A stretch of 64,000 nucleotides of DNA from Adiantum capillus-veneris (Eukaryota > Streptophyta > Polypodiopsida > Polypodiales > Pteridaceae). The position numbers and the translations under genes are program-made. Under the pieces are notes generated by a model. It saw only the letters and a program-made list of their open reading frames with translations, did no database searches and was not told the DNA's origin. Positions 25,697 through 37,145 of this stretch are shown one piece after another. Each line of letters opens with the position of its first letter. The first letter of the stretch is position 1. The stretch is taken from the NCBI GenBank assembly GCA_014529385.2, contig CM043963.1, positions 2,362,001 to 2,426,000 of the forward strand. Reading direction: 5' to 3'.

Positions 25697-26003
25697 ATGG
25701 GTAGAGGGTATAGGAATTGGGCCGCCGCGGCCCCCAAAGTATTGCCCGTCTTTGAAGAGCGGGCGGGCGCCGGGGGCTCTTCTCCCTCGTCGTCGTCGGC
25801 CAAGGGGGCGTCCGTGAACGTGCTGTCGCTGGGCTTTGCGGCCACCGCCATCCTGCTCTCGCTCTTCCTCCTCATGGCTCTTTTCGAGCGCTTCCTGCGC
25901 CCCGGCGCTGCTCTCTCTTCTGCGCCCGCCCCCACCGCCGCCCCCGCTGCTTCAGTGCAGACTTCCTCCAAGCTCCAGGCGCCCCCTCTGCCGGCCTCTG
26001 TAA

Positions 26004-26049
<46 letters not shown>

Positions 26050-26304
26050 GCGTCTGCTAACTGCGTGCTTCCTCCTCTGCTTCTGCAGGATCCCTTTACT
26101 GGCGTCTCCGTCCTCATGCCCGGCCACTCCTTCCCCACCTTCATCGCCAATCCCCTGCCCCTCCCCATCTCCCTTCATCCAAACCATCCCACGCTTGCTG
26201 CAATGCAGCCCGGATCCATCAACTCCCACACATCAATCTCGGGCGTGTGCAAGCATATGAGCCCCACCCATCACCACCACCACCACCACCAACTTTCCAG
26301 TTGA
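25697..26304 (+). CDS. Small plant membrane protein, two exons (172 residues)
   Basis: Exon 1 (25697-25999) begins MGRGYRNWAAAAPKVLPVFEE, then a Ser/Ala linker, one membrane segment at about residues 38-60 (VLSLGFAATAILLSLFLLMA) and FERFLRP. Exon 2 (26089-26304) begins DPFTGVSVLMPGHSFPTFIA, is Pro-rich and ends in a His-run. The intron 26000-26088 is GT...AG with a TGCTAAC branch-like site, and both exons join in phase 0. The pattern 'short N-terminus, VLSLGF.ATAIL.S.FL.MA.FE, then VSVLMPG...PT.IA' resembles an uncharacterised plant single-pass protein family. The region is GC-rich, unlike its surroundings, and there are no stops. Function unknown. Reading straight through the intron gives a longer frame that I reject. 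Confidence 0.8.
26000..26088 (+). other. Intron of the membrane-protein gene, carrying (CT)n
   Basis: Donor GTAAGC and acceptor TTCTGCAG. A (CT)n array (about 26007-26045) occupies most of the 89-bp intron. The branch-like TGCTAAC at 26055-26061 is about 27 bases before the acceptor. Confidence 0.8.
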
Positions 26305-26965
26305 AGGTCCTCCTCTCTTCTGTAGAGAGCTCATGACACTCTCTCATTTAGGGGCACCATTAAACTGGCGCAGGAGAAGGTCAGTGGAACTTGAAGGCAG
26401 GCATAGCCTATGAGGATTCAGCGCCGCAGCATCGCCCGAATTAAGATGCTATCCATTGGCCACTGTCTCCCGTACACTGTACATATAAGGATTAGGTAGA
26501 CTGCCCTGCTGGGCTTTTAGTTCTTTCGGATTAATTACCTGACTAGGGGTACCGGTGACCTCTACTCAAAATTCATTGTTTTGCTTCGCTTCTTGGTCGT
26601 CTCTGTCATACATTTACCTGCTACACTTGAAACAAAGCTCCTATGGTAAGCTTGCTTTATCTTAACTTGTGTCCCATCAAGCCACATTTTTAAGTCCTTA
26701 TCGTACAGGCTGTATATGTTTTGCATGAATTCCATACCGGTGGCTAATAAACCTCTCCGTGCAAATTATTGCCAGGGGGTTCACTAGTAATACTAAGGAA
26801 ATGTCACAAAGGGTACCCCAAATCCCCCCGAGTTAACATTGTATACGGCACATTCTATACTATAGGGAACTTTGTTGTTCCCGAGGGATTTACTAGCAAT
26901 AATATCGAGACATCACCTACCTACAGTAAATGTCCCTAAGTTACCACTACTAGTATTGCCAGTAG
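26305..26965. other. Probable 3' untranslated and intergenic region
   Basis: No gene is seen. No single clear polyadenylation signal can be chosen. Confidence 0.4.
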
Positions 26966-26979
26966 CCTTGTTCGCCTCA

Positions 26980-26980
26980 T

Positions 26981-27017
<37 letters not shown>

Positions 27018-27087
27018 GAGCACGTTGGGTTTAGAGCACGCTGGCCGGATTGCGGAGGGAATGACACGTGTCAAAGGGAGGGAGCCG

Positions 27088-27134
<47 letters not shown>

Positions 27135-27208
27135 GAGCACGTTGGGTTTAGAGCACGCTGGTCGGATTGCGGAGGGAGCGACACGTGTCCAGGGGAGGGA
27201 GCCGGAAT
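26980..27208. repeat. Two-copy tandem unit with CT array and G-box palindrome
   Basis: The unit (CT)n-CGTTGAGCACGTTGGG...GAGCCGGAAT occurs twice with a 117-bp period (non-CT parts 27014-27091 and 27131-27208) and about five differences by eye. Each copy contains GACACGTGTC (27063-27072 and 27180-27189), a palindrome with the CACGTG G-box bound by plant bZIP and bHLH factors. It lies about 0.7 kb downstream of the membrane-protein gene. Confidence 0.85.
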
Positions 27209-27742
27209 CCCTCCTCCTTATATAATAGTATAGGTATATGGGACCTTGTCAACTTGATCCCTTACACTCATGTGGTACCTTACTACACGATAACCGTTGA
27301 CATCCCTTGTAGAGCCCCCCTAGAAACTATCAGTCAAGGTGTTGTTTCAATGGTGAACCATAAGTGATGATTGTCATTGGTCGACTAGCCATTCTTACAA
27401 GAAAAGTTTGTTGCCAATCGTGAAACATGCTGTGTTTCCAAGAATGACTTAACAAGTACAAATGTGTTATTCCTTCCTACATCCTTGGCCTTACCTTGAA
27501 TTGAAGCCATTTAGCTCCCCTTGAAAGCCAACCATAGCGACTTGACTTCAAGCTAGGAACGGATAAGTAAGAATAAAGCACTGTCAGTCATTCGTCATCC
27601 TCGTGTCAATCGCATGTCACATGCGCACCAAGAGCATTTGCCTGTCTTGAACCCTGTGTGGTAAGAGCAAAGCCTAGCTCTAACTCACACATCAGCTTCT
27701 GGCCTAAGCATATCCATGAATGACTGAATAACGGATGAATCC
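27209..27742. other. No gene recognised; left edge of the partial copia element
   Basis: No copia integrase or reverse transcriptase motif and no copy of the copia LTR of 38488-38677 is seen here, so the copia element is missing its 3' half. Confidence 0.5.
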
Positions 27743-28012
27743 TCAGCACTCAAGCCATCCATATCTGTCATCACATGACATGCATTGCTGCACAATTGTC
27801 TGCACAACTGGCTCAACATGCTCACAAATTAGAGCATCATTCAACCTATCCGCAAAGGAGACATGCCTCGTCACTCTGCATGGCTGCGTACTCACGAAGA
27901 CTGTGTTGTCTCGTACGTGACGTACTCGCATCGCGTGAATCATGCCAACACTAGCACCGCTCACTATGGCTACCTGTCTACGATGCAATATGAAATTGTG
28001 CTCATCCAGCAC
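27743..28012 (-). pseudogene. copia pre-integrase region fragment
   Basis: The frame includes LDEHNFILHRRQVAIVSGAS, the strand pattern found between protease and integrase in copia polyproteins. The zinc-binding integrase start is not convincing: a HX-rich segment (ICEHVEPVVQTIVQQCMSC) does not match HHCC spacing. It continues 28012-28446 across a stop or frameshift. Confidence 0.45.
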
Positions 28013-28395
28013 TACCTAGCATCCGCTGTCTCGTATAACTGACTCATAGAGATCAAGCTCTGTGTAAAACCTGGCACATGGCGTACATCTCTCAACACGT
28101 ATGATACGCCACTTGGCAACAATAGTATGACATTTCCTACACCAACTATGTCACGCATTGAACCATTAGCTAGACACACATGTACAAGCATACCACTAGC
28201 ATATGTGCTAAACCACTCACGACTCAGCGTGACATGAAATCTAGCACTCACATTTAGTATCCAATGCGAAGGTAATGTGTCGTCAATTACCGACATAAGA
28301 AAATCAAGAGCAAACATGGAAGCAAAGTCAACATCTCCGTCATGCGTAGCCACATATGCTACATGTGCTCCCACATCATCCAAAGTGATAGCATC
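28012..28395 (-). pseudogene. copia protease, catalytically dead
   Basis: HWILNVSARFHVTLSREWF aligns with the copia protease start (WILDSGAS.H.T....WF). The catalytic D-S-G is N-V-S, so cleavage activity is lost. VLRDVRHVPGFTQSLISMSQ follows as in the family (L.DVLYVP....NL.S...L). The upstream end is interrupted by the chromovirus at 28396. Confidence 0.8.
28391..28395 (+). other. Target-site duplication GCATC, left copy
   Basis: GCATC immediately precedes the TG of the left LTR and recurs at 37146-37150 immediately after the right LTR. Confidence 0.92.
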
Positions 28396-29997
28396 TGTCA
28401 TAAAATCTAATATATAATATCTAACCAACCCAAATGATTCTCTCATATTAAACTGATCACTTAATGTGGGAGAATAAACGGGAACAAGGTTTAAGATATA
28501 GACATGTACTTATAGATCTATCTCAACATGGAGCAAATGGTAAAGGGGCCCAAATGAGAGATGGTCTATCAAATAGCAAGGCTAACCAACGGAGCATAGG
28601 ACCTTAGGGTTAGCTTCATTGAAGACCTCCAATAATGTGTGTAAAAGTCCTTTGACCTTAGGTAAGCTAGGGCTGACCTTGAGGCGCGGGAACCTGACCC
28701 AGCTCGAGGTTCTTGTCCTGCTTGTCATGCTTGATGACTAAGATGCTTGAGGTGCTTGATGATTGAGGTGCTTGAGATGCTTGAGGTGCTTAATTATTGA
28801 GATGCTTGACATGCTTGAGATGCTAGGGTTGCACTTAAGGTGAGAACCTAGCCCAAGCTTAAAGTGCTTAACGGCCAAGCTTGTGGTGGGAATTGGGCCT
28901 ATGTATGACGGGCTTGAGGTGTCAAAAAGTCAAATATTCAATCCCTACAAGGAGGGGGCAAGCCCTACATGAGGGGGGATGAGAGAGAACACCCACACAC
29001 TCACACAAGGCATGCATGGTACAAAGAAAGCAAGAGGGACACTCGTCAAGTTACTACTCATGTTGCCCTCATGGTGTGCCTGAAACCTATTGGTTGGCCA
29101 CCCAAGGGGTCCAATAATAATTTAGGAGATTTAATTAATTGATTTAGCATTTATCTAGCCCTCTCTCTCAAAGGGCAAAGAGGGACACTTGTCTCAAGGC
29201 TACCCTTGTTGCTTGTAATGCCTCTTGCTTATGATTGGCGAGTCCTGGAGGGGTCCAATGAGCTTCAAGCATGAGCTACAAGGGGGGTCGACCCAAGCAA
29301 GCTAGGGGGTTCCTTAGGGGGTATACTCACCCACACGCACTCACAAACACTCTCATTGTGTGCTATGCAAAGTGCAAGAGCTCCCTCTCCTTCTCCAAGC
29401 AAGTAGAGGTTGAGAGCCTACACCAACACTCTTGGCTATGGAGTGCAAATCCAACCAAGAGCCATGCTTCAATTACTATTCTATTATGTATGCTAGAAAC
29501 AAGAGTTATGATAAGTGAGGAGCTAATTCTTTCTCCTATGAAATGTTTCTTCTTCCTCTTCCCCACCCTCATTCCCTGCTAGCTCTCTCCACCTTCGAAG
29601 GTGTTTTGAAGTCTTGGGAGTGAGGCTTGGGATAGTTAAAGCTTTCTTCAAGTTTATGTTATGCTTGTGATGCATGAAGCTTTCCATCTTCACTGCATCA
29701 CCTAGGTCACAAGGAACACAAAGATTGTATTGTAACAAGTCTCTCTTAATGGGAGAAATCATAATACAAATGCCTATTGGAGGGGGGACCGGCTCCACAT
29801 AGTCCGGTCCTCAATTGTTGTCATGTTCTCTAAATTCTCTCTCTTGCAAAAGTATTGTTCATGCCAAGTTAACTAATTGCTATGATTATGTTGCTATCTT
29901 CAACTATGTTCACCCGCTCTGCTCACTAAGTCATTTCTCAAAAGTACTCTCATTAATTTCCGCTACTCTCAAACTAAATAGGCCAATTCCATTACAT
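28396..29997 (+). repeat. 5' LTR, chromovirus copy B
   Basis: TGTCATAAAATC...TTCCATTACA. The minisatellite built on GAGGTGCTTGATGATTGA lies at about 28700-28830. One run here is shorter than in the 3' LTR, so repeat number changed since insertion. Confidence 0.95.
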
Positions 29998-30009
29998 TGG
30001 TATCAGAGC
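29998..30009 (+). other. Primer binding site, copy B (one base short)
   Basis: TTGTATCAGAGC follows the LTR. The family form is TTGGTATCAGAGC, so one G is missing. Confidence 0.8.
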
Positions 30010-30410
30010 ATTTGCTTTCTCTCTTCTTGCTTAAGAAGAGAGGTCCTTAAGTAGCCTATAAATGGTTGATGTTGTTAATTATATTAGGTTAAGTGGAACT
30101 GGGATCTATTATCGGTTTTGTTGAGCCCACTATGTGGGGGATGGTGCACACCTCGGGAGCTTCGGACTTAATAATGGAGTCTTTTTAGACTTGCCTACGA
30201 CTTTACCATTATTGAGCCATAAGAAGTCCGAAAGGAGCTAGCCCTTGGCAACTCTGCTATGTTAGACCTACTCCTCTACTCTCTATAATTAACCACTTGG
30301 AGCCGTGGGTGTAGATACTTAAGAGCCGATTTTCAAAGGCTAAGAGGAGTGGCAACTAAGGTTTTGAATTGTCAAAGCATACACTAAGTACATACATAAA
30401 TTTTGTTAAC

Positions 30411-32186
30411 ATGGTTGACAATAATCAAGAGAGTAGAATGAACATTGATAGCTTTGATTTTGCACATGAAGGTGCTAATGATAATGCTCCCATGTTTGTG
30501 AATTATCTCGTCACTAGGTTGCAACAAGCTATGGGCAACCCTGCTTTGAAAGCCGAAGTTACTCGGCAAATTCGTGCTTATGGAATTTCCCTTCCTCTCC
30601 AAGAGGAGAGAGAGCTTAGGAGGCCTCTTGAAGAGACCCCCAAAAGAAGACTCTCTCCCATTCAAGAGAAGGAATCCAAAGAGCAAGAAAGCAATGAAAG
30701 TTTAAGTTCCTCTGAAGATGTGGCTCCATGAAGATGGCGGTCTAGACGATCACCCACTCCTCCCAAGAGGAAAAGATCAACACATAGTCCTTCTCCTCAT
30801 CACTCTGAAAGGCAAGAGAGGAAACAAACGAAGAAAAGGGCTAGGAAGAGATCACCCTCTTCTCCTTCTTCTTCACCTTCCTCCTCTTCCGATGAAACTT
30901 ATGGCTATTCTCCTAGAGAATACAAGAGGGGAGGACATCGCAAATCATTTCCTGCATGGCGAAGGTCACAAAAGCTAAAGAATTTCAAGGAAGGAGGAAA
31001 GAGTATCTCTTTTCTCACCTATGATGGCACCTTTGGTGCTACCGACAAAGTGTTGGCCTTCATCCAGCAATTTGATGCGGCCTTTGGAGACGAGGGCTTC
31101 ACAGAGTCCTCCAAGCTACGCCATGTAGCTATGCACTTCCAAAAATCAACTCGTCAATGGTGGGCTAGCCTTCGTGGCAATGGTGAAGCCCCAAATACAT
31201 GGAAAACTCTACGAGTTTCCATCATGAAGCAATTCCTTGCAAGCGATGAAAAGGACAAAGTTCTTACCGAATGGCGCAGCTTGAAGCTTCTCTCTCATGA
31301 GTCTATCCACAAGTACGTAGACAAGTTTTGGGATTTACATGTCAAAGCTATTGTCTTTCAAAAGATAGACTTTGTTGAGCAAAGACAGCAATTCTGTGCG
31401 TGATTACCTGAAGAGATGGCCGAATACATCAACTCTCAACGGCCTGGTACTATTAGTGAACTAATCCATCACACCATGGTTGCTTCACGCATCAATTTCC
31501 ATCAAGGGACTAGACGTAATGTCAAGCCCATGGAAAACAAAGACAAAAATGATGCAAAGGGGAAAAGCAATGTTCAAAATACTTCCCAAGTCACTTCCAA
31601 CAACAACAACAACAACAATCGGTCCAAGAAGAAGGGAGTTTACAAAGGTAAAAATAAACTCTCTCCTGAAGAGCTTGAAGCTTTTCGCAAGGACCATAAG
31701 TCTTTCAAGTGTGGGGAGCAAGGACATGGCTATTGTTCTTGCCCCAAGAAGAATACTCGCAATGAGACTCCTAGGGCTTCCACCATCGAAGCTCCAAAAG
31801 AGGATACTCATTGCAAAGGATCATCACTTTCCTATGCTTGGGGAAAGGTAAGAGAGCATGATGCCTTCATCTTGTTTGACCCTGGCTCTACTCTGAACTT
31901 TATATCAATGGAGTTGGCCACCAAGTTGGGCATCCAAGCCTTTGAGATGGGAGATATGGTAATGGCTGATGCAGCTTTCAAGGGACAGCAAGCCTCCGTT
32001 ACTCCCTTGATTGGGAAGTTGAGGCTTCATGTCCAAAGCTATGTCGACAAAGAAGACTTCTTCATCTCTCCTCTCCAACATGAGGATGTTATCCTAGGGG
32101 CACCATGGTTTGATCGCATGGCTGCCAACATGAAGTTCCCTGAAAGGAAAATCTACTTCACCTACAGGGAAAGAACATGTATATAG
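30411..32186 (+). pseudogene. gag and protease, chromovirus copy B
   Basis: The ATG at 30411 starts MVDNNQESRMNIDSFDFAHE. In-frame stops at 30729 and 31401 interrupt one otherwise continuous frame. The first part is acidic. Then comes a basic Arg/Ser stretch (about 30740-30900). The capsid part follows: FIQQFDAAFGDEGF, RQWWASLRGNGEAPNTW, WDLHVKAIVFQKIDFV. The zinc knuckle reads SFKCGEQGHGYCSC: the first Cys is Ser, so one zinc ligand is lost. The protease has FILFDPGSTLNFIS and DVILGAPWFDRM, with the D-[ST]-G position read as D-P-G-S. Gag packages RNA and the protease cuts the polyprotein. Confidence 0.9.
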
Positions 32187-33365
32187 ATGCTAGTGAGCGT
32201 GGTCGCACTATTCCACTTGTAAATCCTCTTGCTTTTGATAAGTCAATGAAGAGCTCAGTTTCTGCATACATGATTTTTGTCAAAGAGTCTCTAAAAGATA
32301 CTAATGTTTCATCAAATGTAAATGGTAGGAATCAAGAACAGTTAGACTTGTCTAATTTTCTAAAGGATTCCAAGATGTGTTCATCGATGATATCCCTATG
32401 GACTTACCTCCAAATGAGGGGATGATGACCATCGCATTGAGCTCCTTCCTGGAAGCTCACCACATAACAAGCCTCCTTATCGAGTCTCACAAGCTCAACA
32501 AGAGGAGATTATGAGGCAAGTACAAGAGCTAGTAGACAAAGGGATGGTGAGGCCTAGTTCCTCTCCCTTTTGTTCTCCAGTCCTTCTAGTACAAAAGAAA
32601 GATGGTACATACCATATGTGTGTGGACTATCGAGCGCTAAACCATATCACTATCAAAAACAGATTTCTCGTACCTCGGGTAGAAGATCTATTTGATAAGC
32701 TACAAGGCTCTACCTACTTCAGTAGGATTGACCTTAAGAGTGGCTATCATCAAATAAGGATAGTGGATGAAGATATCTTAAAGACCACGTTTTGCACAAC
32801 ATTTGGTCTTTATGAATATCTAGTCATGCCTTTTGGCTTGACCAATGTACCAGCTACGTTCAATCATTTGATGGAGAAAATTTTTAGACCATACTGCAAA
32901 TTCACTGGAGTGTTCTTTGATGATATCATCATCTACTCCAAGTCTTTGGAGGAACATAAGCAACATCTCCATGTGATTTTTCAAGCATTGAGGGAGAATA
33001 AGCTTTTTCTCAACCAAAAGTAAAGCGAATTTTTCCTTCAAGAGATTCAATACCTAGGTCATATTATCTCTAAAGATGGTAACCGAATGGATCCATCAAA
33101 GTTATAGGTAATGAAAGCATGGCCTAACCCAAGAAATCTACATGAGCTAAGAAGCTTTGTTGGTATGTGCTCATACTATAGACGCTTCATATCAAAATTC
33201 TCTCAAGTAGCAGGACCACTATACGACTTAACTAAGAAGAACGTTAAGTTTGTATGGACTGCTAAGGAGCAAAATTCTTTTGAAAATCTGAAAGAGAAGC
33301 TTACTTCCCAACCAATCCTCATGCTTCCGGATCTCTCAAAGCCATTTGAAGTCCAATGTGATGCC
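32187..33365 (+). pseudogene. Reverse transcriptase, chromovirus copy B
   Basis: From 32511 the frame shows MVRPSSSPFCSPVLLVQKK, MCVDYRALNHITIKN, DLKSGYHQIRI, EYLVMPFGLTNVPATFNHLM and FFDDIIIYSKSLEEH. All the Ty3-type blocks are intact, including both Asp of the FFDD box. Stops at 33021 (TAA) and 33105 (TAG) split the thumb region; after them FVGMCSYYRRFISKFSQVAG and LPDLSKPFEVQCDAS lead into RNase H. A frameshift lies near 32425. Confidence 0.93.
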
Positions 33366-33700
33366 AGTTTTGCTTCAAGAAGGGACTGCCATAGCATATC
33401 AGAGCCGAAGGCTCAATATTGATGAGCGAGTCTTGGGAATTTATGAGAAAGAGGTTTTAGCTGTTCTACATGCCCTAGACCCATGGAAGTACTACCTATT
33501 GGGGACTCCATTTATCCTACGAACCGACCACCAAAGTCTCAAGTATTTCATGACGCAAATCAAGCTTTCCGACAAACAAATGAGGTGGGCAAATTTTCTT
33601 TCACAATTTAATTTCCATATTGCTCACATAGCTCGTAAGAACAATCAAGTGGCCGATGCACTTTCACGACGACCCAAAGTTAATGCGGTGTCTATAGCTA
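33340..33700 (+). pseudogene. RNase H, chromovirus copy B
   Basis: CDAS at about 33358-33369 is followed by a deletion of roughly 20 bases relative to copy A (which keeps GDFFGAV), causing a frameshift. The rest reads LLQEGTAIAYQSRRLN, YEKEVLAVLHALDPWKYYL, RTDHQSLKYFMTQ and QVADALSRRP, the normal Ty3 RNase H order. It removes the RNA strand during copying. Confidence 0.9.
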
Positions 33701-34953
33701 CTCACAATTATCTATCCTCTATGATAGATGAGTATTCTACTGACCCTGACTTTAGAGACATAATGTCAGCCCTTGCTTTGGGGAGGAAAGAGGAACCATT
33801 CACCTTGCAGGATGGTTATCTTCTCCACGGAAATAGGCTATGTGTTACCCATTCCCTTCGTGAGAAAGTTATGTATGAATCCCATGCTCCTCCATATGTG
33901 GGGCATAGAGGTATTCGACCTACTCTCCGAGGAGTAGAGACGTACTTCTATTGGCCTACCATGAAAGTGGACATACAAGAGTATGTTTCAAAATGTGTAG
34001 TATGCCAAAAGACCAAGTATGATAGAGGGAAGCAACCTGGATTACTCTAGCCATTGCCTATCCCAAATTCACCATGGGAGAGTATATCCATGGATTTCAT
34101 CTTTGGATTACCACAGGAATATGGACAATAGTTGACAGGTTTAGCAAGCAAGCACATTTTATTCCTGTCAAAAAGACTATTAAGGCACATCAAATGGCAA
34201 CTCTCTTCATATCTCAGATTTTCAAGCACCATGGATTACCCATATCCATCGTGTCAGATAGAGATCCTAGAATGACCAATAATTTCTGGAAAGGTCTCTT
34301 TGAAAATCTAGGAACAAGATTGAATTTCTCTTCGGCCTATCACCCACAAACGGATGGCCAAAGTGAGATAGTCAATCTTACGATACTCGACCTCAAGACT
34401 TATGTTACCGAAGTAGATCAACGCTCACAATGGGAAAAGTACTCACCTCTTGTAGAGTATGCCTACAATAATACTGTACATACTTCTATGGGAAAAGCAC
34501 CTTTTGAGATCATTGAGGGAAGACCTAAAAGTCCCTTGCTACTCAAAGTACATGGGAAGATCTTCACCGCCGCTGATGAGTATAGCCGTGACCTACAAGA
34601 ATCTTTTCAAAAGATTAAGGAGGCTATATCCATCTCTCAACAAAGGCAAAAAGCTGATGCTGATAAGCACAGAAGAGCCTTAATGTTCAAAGAAAATGAT
34701 TGGGTCTTACTCAAGTTTCCTAAGGCTCGATTAAGGCAAATGACGGGCAAAACTCCTACGGACCATCAAAAGTATTATGCTAAACTAGCAAAAAGATACT
34801 ATGGTCCTTTCCAAATCTTAAAGCCCATCAATGAGACGACTTATCAACTCAAGTTGTCCAACCATTGGCTCATACACAATGCTCTTCATGTAAGCCTACT
34901 TAAGCCCTACAAAGAAGAGCCACCAACTGAACCAATTATTGAAGACCCTCCGA
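33701..34953 (+). pseudogene. Integrase, chromovirus copy B
   Basis: HHCC finger: YESHAPPYVGHRGIRP and KCVVCQKTKYDRGKQ. A TAG at 34048 and a deletion near 34117 break the frame. The core keeps all three catalytic positions: SMDFIFGLP, SDRDPRMTNNFW and HPQTDGQSE (in a D,D-35-E arrangement). The GPY/F-like region KRYYGPFQILKPINETTYQL and LHVSLLKPYKEEPP follow. It inserts the DNA copy into the host chromosome. Confidence 0.92.
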
Positions 34954-35153
34954 AGTTGAAGACCAAGAAGAGGTGCTACAACCCGAAGCTATCCTTCGGC
35001 ATGAAGACAAGGTACTACGACATGGTAAGATTATCCGACGGTATCTTATTAAGTTCAAAAATTATCCTTTTGAAGATGCTAGATGGATGCAAGGAATACA
35101 ACTTAAGGATAATATGAACCTTGTCAATGCTTACAATGCAACATTAGAGTAAG
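34954..35153 (+). pseudogene. Chromodomain-like tail of integrase, copy B
   Basis: After a one-base frameshift near 34954 the third frame encodes a tail whose centre reads YLIKFKNYPFEDARWM, ending at TAA about 35151. This matches the 'YLVKW.gy....atWE' signature of integrase chromodomains, which target chromoviruses to particular chromatin. The aromatic Trp of YLVKW is Phe here. Assignment is by pattern. Confidence 0.6.
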
Positions 35154-35511
35154 CAAATGTACAAATTTCTTTTAAATGACTCATGTTTTTGTCTTATGAG
35201 ACTAGTCCTCTTTTTAATTGTGCACAAATTTAACTAGTATGCATGCTTAGAATCATGTTTGTGATGATGACGTCTCTCAAACACCAAGTAGAATTTGTCA
35301 CTCTACTTTGGGAGAATGAAATGGACTAAAGAGCAGACATGCTTGCGGCAGCTATGTCTCCCAAGCACCAAATGGATTAGTCATCCATCTTGGAAAGATA
35401 TCGTAGGGTAAAAAGGGATCCTCTACCCGCTAAGTAAAATTGACTAATGACTAAGGCTTTATCTCTTCTACCTCATAGTCGAGGACAACTATGATTTCAA
35501 GAGAGAGGTAA
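35154..35511 (+). other. 3' untranslated region and polypurine tract, copy B
   Basis: Non-coding. The purine run AAGAGAGAGGTAA (35499-35511) ends at the TG of the 3' LTR. Confidence 0.85.
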
Positions 35512-37145
35512 TGTCATAAAATCTACTATCTAATATCTAACCAACCCAAATGATTCTCTCATATTAAACTGATCACTTAATGTGGGAGAATAAACGGGAA
35601 CAAGGGTTAAGATATAGACATGTACTTATAGATCTATCTCAACATGGGGCAAATGGTAAAGGGGCCCAAATGAGAGATGGTCTATCAAAGAGCAAGGCTA
35701 ACCAATGGAGCATAAGACCTTAGGGTTAGCTTCATTGAAGACCTCCAATAATGTGTGTAAAAGTCCTTTGACCTTAGGTAAGCTAGGGCTAACCTTGAGG
35801 CGCGGGAACCTGACCCAGCTCGAGGTTCTTGTCCTGCTTGTCATGCTTGATGACTAAGGTGCTTGAGGTGCTTGATGATTGAGAAGCTTGAGGTGCTTAA
35901 TTATTAAGATGCTTGAGGTGCTTGAGATGCTAAGGATGCTAGGGTTGCACTTAAGGTGAGAACCTAGCCCAAGCTTAAAGTGCTTAATGGCCAAGCTTGT
36001 GGTGGGAACTGGGCCTATGTATGAGGGGCTTGAGGTGTCAAAAAGTCAAATATTCAATCCCTACAAGGAGAGGGCGAGCCCTAAATGAGGGGGGATGAGA
36101 GAGAACACCCACACACTCACACAAGGCATGCATGGTACAAAGAAAGCAAGAGGGACACTTGTCAAGTTCCTCCTCATGTTGCCCTCATGGTGTGCCTGAA
36201 GCCTATTGGTTGGCCACCCAAGGGGTCCAATAATAATTTAGGAGATTTAAATTAATTTATTTAGCATTTATCTAGCCCTCTCTCTCAAAGGGGAAAGGGG
36301 GACACTTGTCTCAAGGCTACCCTTGTTGCTTGTAATGCCTCCTGCTTATGATTGGCTAGTCCTGGAGGGGTCCAATGAGCTTCAAGCATGAGCTACAAGG
36401 GGGGGTCGACCCAAGCAAGCTAGGGGGTTCCTTAGGGGGTATACTCACCCACACGCACTCACAAACACTCTCATTGTGTGCTATGCAAAGTGCAAGAGCT
36501 CCCTCTCCTTCTCCAAGCAAGTAGAGGTTGAGAGCCTACACCAACACTCTTGGCTATGGAGTGCAAATCCAACCAAGAGCCATGCTTCAATGCTTTAGCT
36601 TGCCATCTCCTTCTTCTTCATTACTATGCTATTTTGTATTCTAGCAACAAGAGTTATGATAAGTGAGGAACTAATTCTTTCTCCTATGAAATGTTTCTTC
36701 TTCCTCTTCCCTACCCTCATTCCCTGCTAGCTTTCTCCACCTTCGAAGGTATTTGAGGTCTTGGGACTGAGGCTTGGGATAGTTAAAGCTTTCTTCAAGT
36801 TTATGTTATGCTTGTGATGCATGAAGCTTTCCATCTTCATTGCATCACCTAGATCACAAGGAACACAAAGATTGTATTGTAACAAGTCTCTCTTAATGGG
36901 AGAAATCATAATACAAATGCCTATTGGAGGGGGGACCGCGGCTCCACATAGTCCGGTCCTCAATTGTTGTCATGTTCTCTAAATTATCTCTCTCGCAAAA
37001 GAATTGTTCATGCCAAGGTAACTAATTGCTATGATTATGTTGCTATCTTAAACTATGTTCACTCGCTATGCTCACAAAGTCATTTCTCAAAAGTACTCTC
37101 ATTAATTTCCGCTACTCTCAAACTAAATAGGCCAATTCCATTACA
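35512..37145 (+). repeat. 3' LTR, chromovirus copy B
   Basis: It is the partner of 28396-29997 with small differences: an extra ATCTACT near the start, additional minisatellite units around 35930 and an extra ~40-bp GCTTTAGCTTGCC segment near 36590 absent from the 5' LTR. Confidence 0.95.

Larger units (their letters stand above)
28396..37145 (+). mobile_element. Ty3/gypsy chromovirus-type LTR retrotransposon, copy B (8750 bp)
   Basis: Complete element with two ~1.6-kb LTRs, primer site, gag, protease, reverse transcriptase, RNase H, integrase, chromodomain-like tail and polypurine tract, flanked by the 5-bp duplication GCATC. The LTRs differ by only a few percent by eye in the stretch compared, so it is younger than copy A. 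It nonetheless has at least five in-frame stops and several frameshifts, so it cannot move on its own. It inserted in the copia element of 27.2-38.7 kb. Confidence 0.96.

Noticed and set aside
25489-26229. Minus-strand 246-residue frame opposite the host gene
   Set aside because: Low-complexity shadow of GC-rich exons and CT/GT repeats; no domain.
25697-26260. Unspliced 187-residue frame
   Set aside because: It runs through a GT-AG intron filled with CT repeat; the spliced form gives the conserved-looking VSVLMPG segment in phase.
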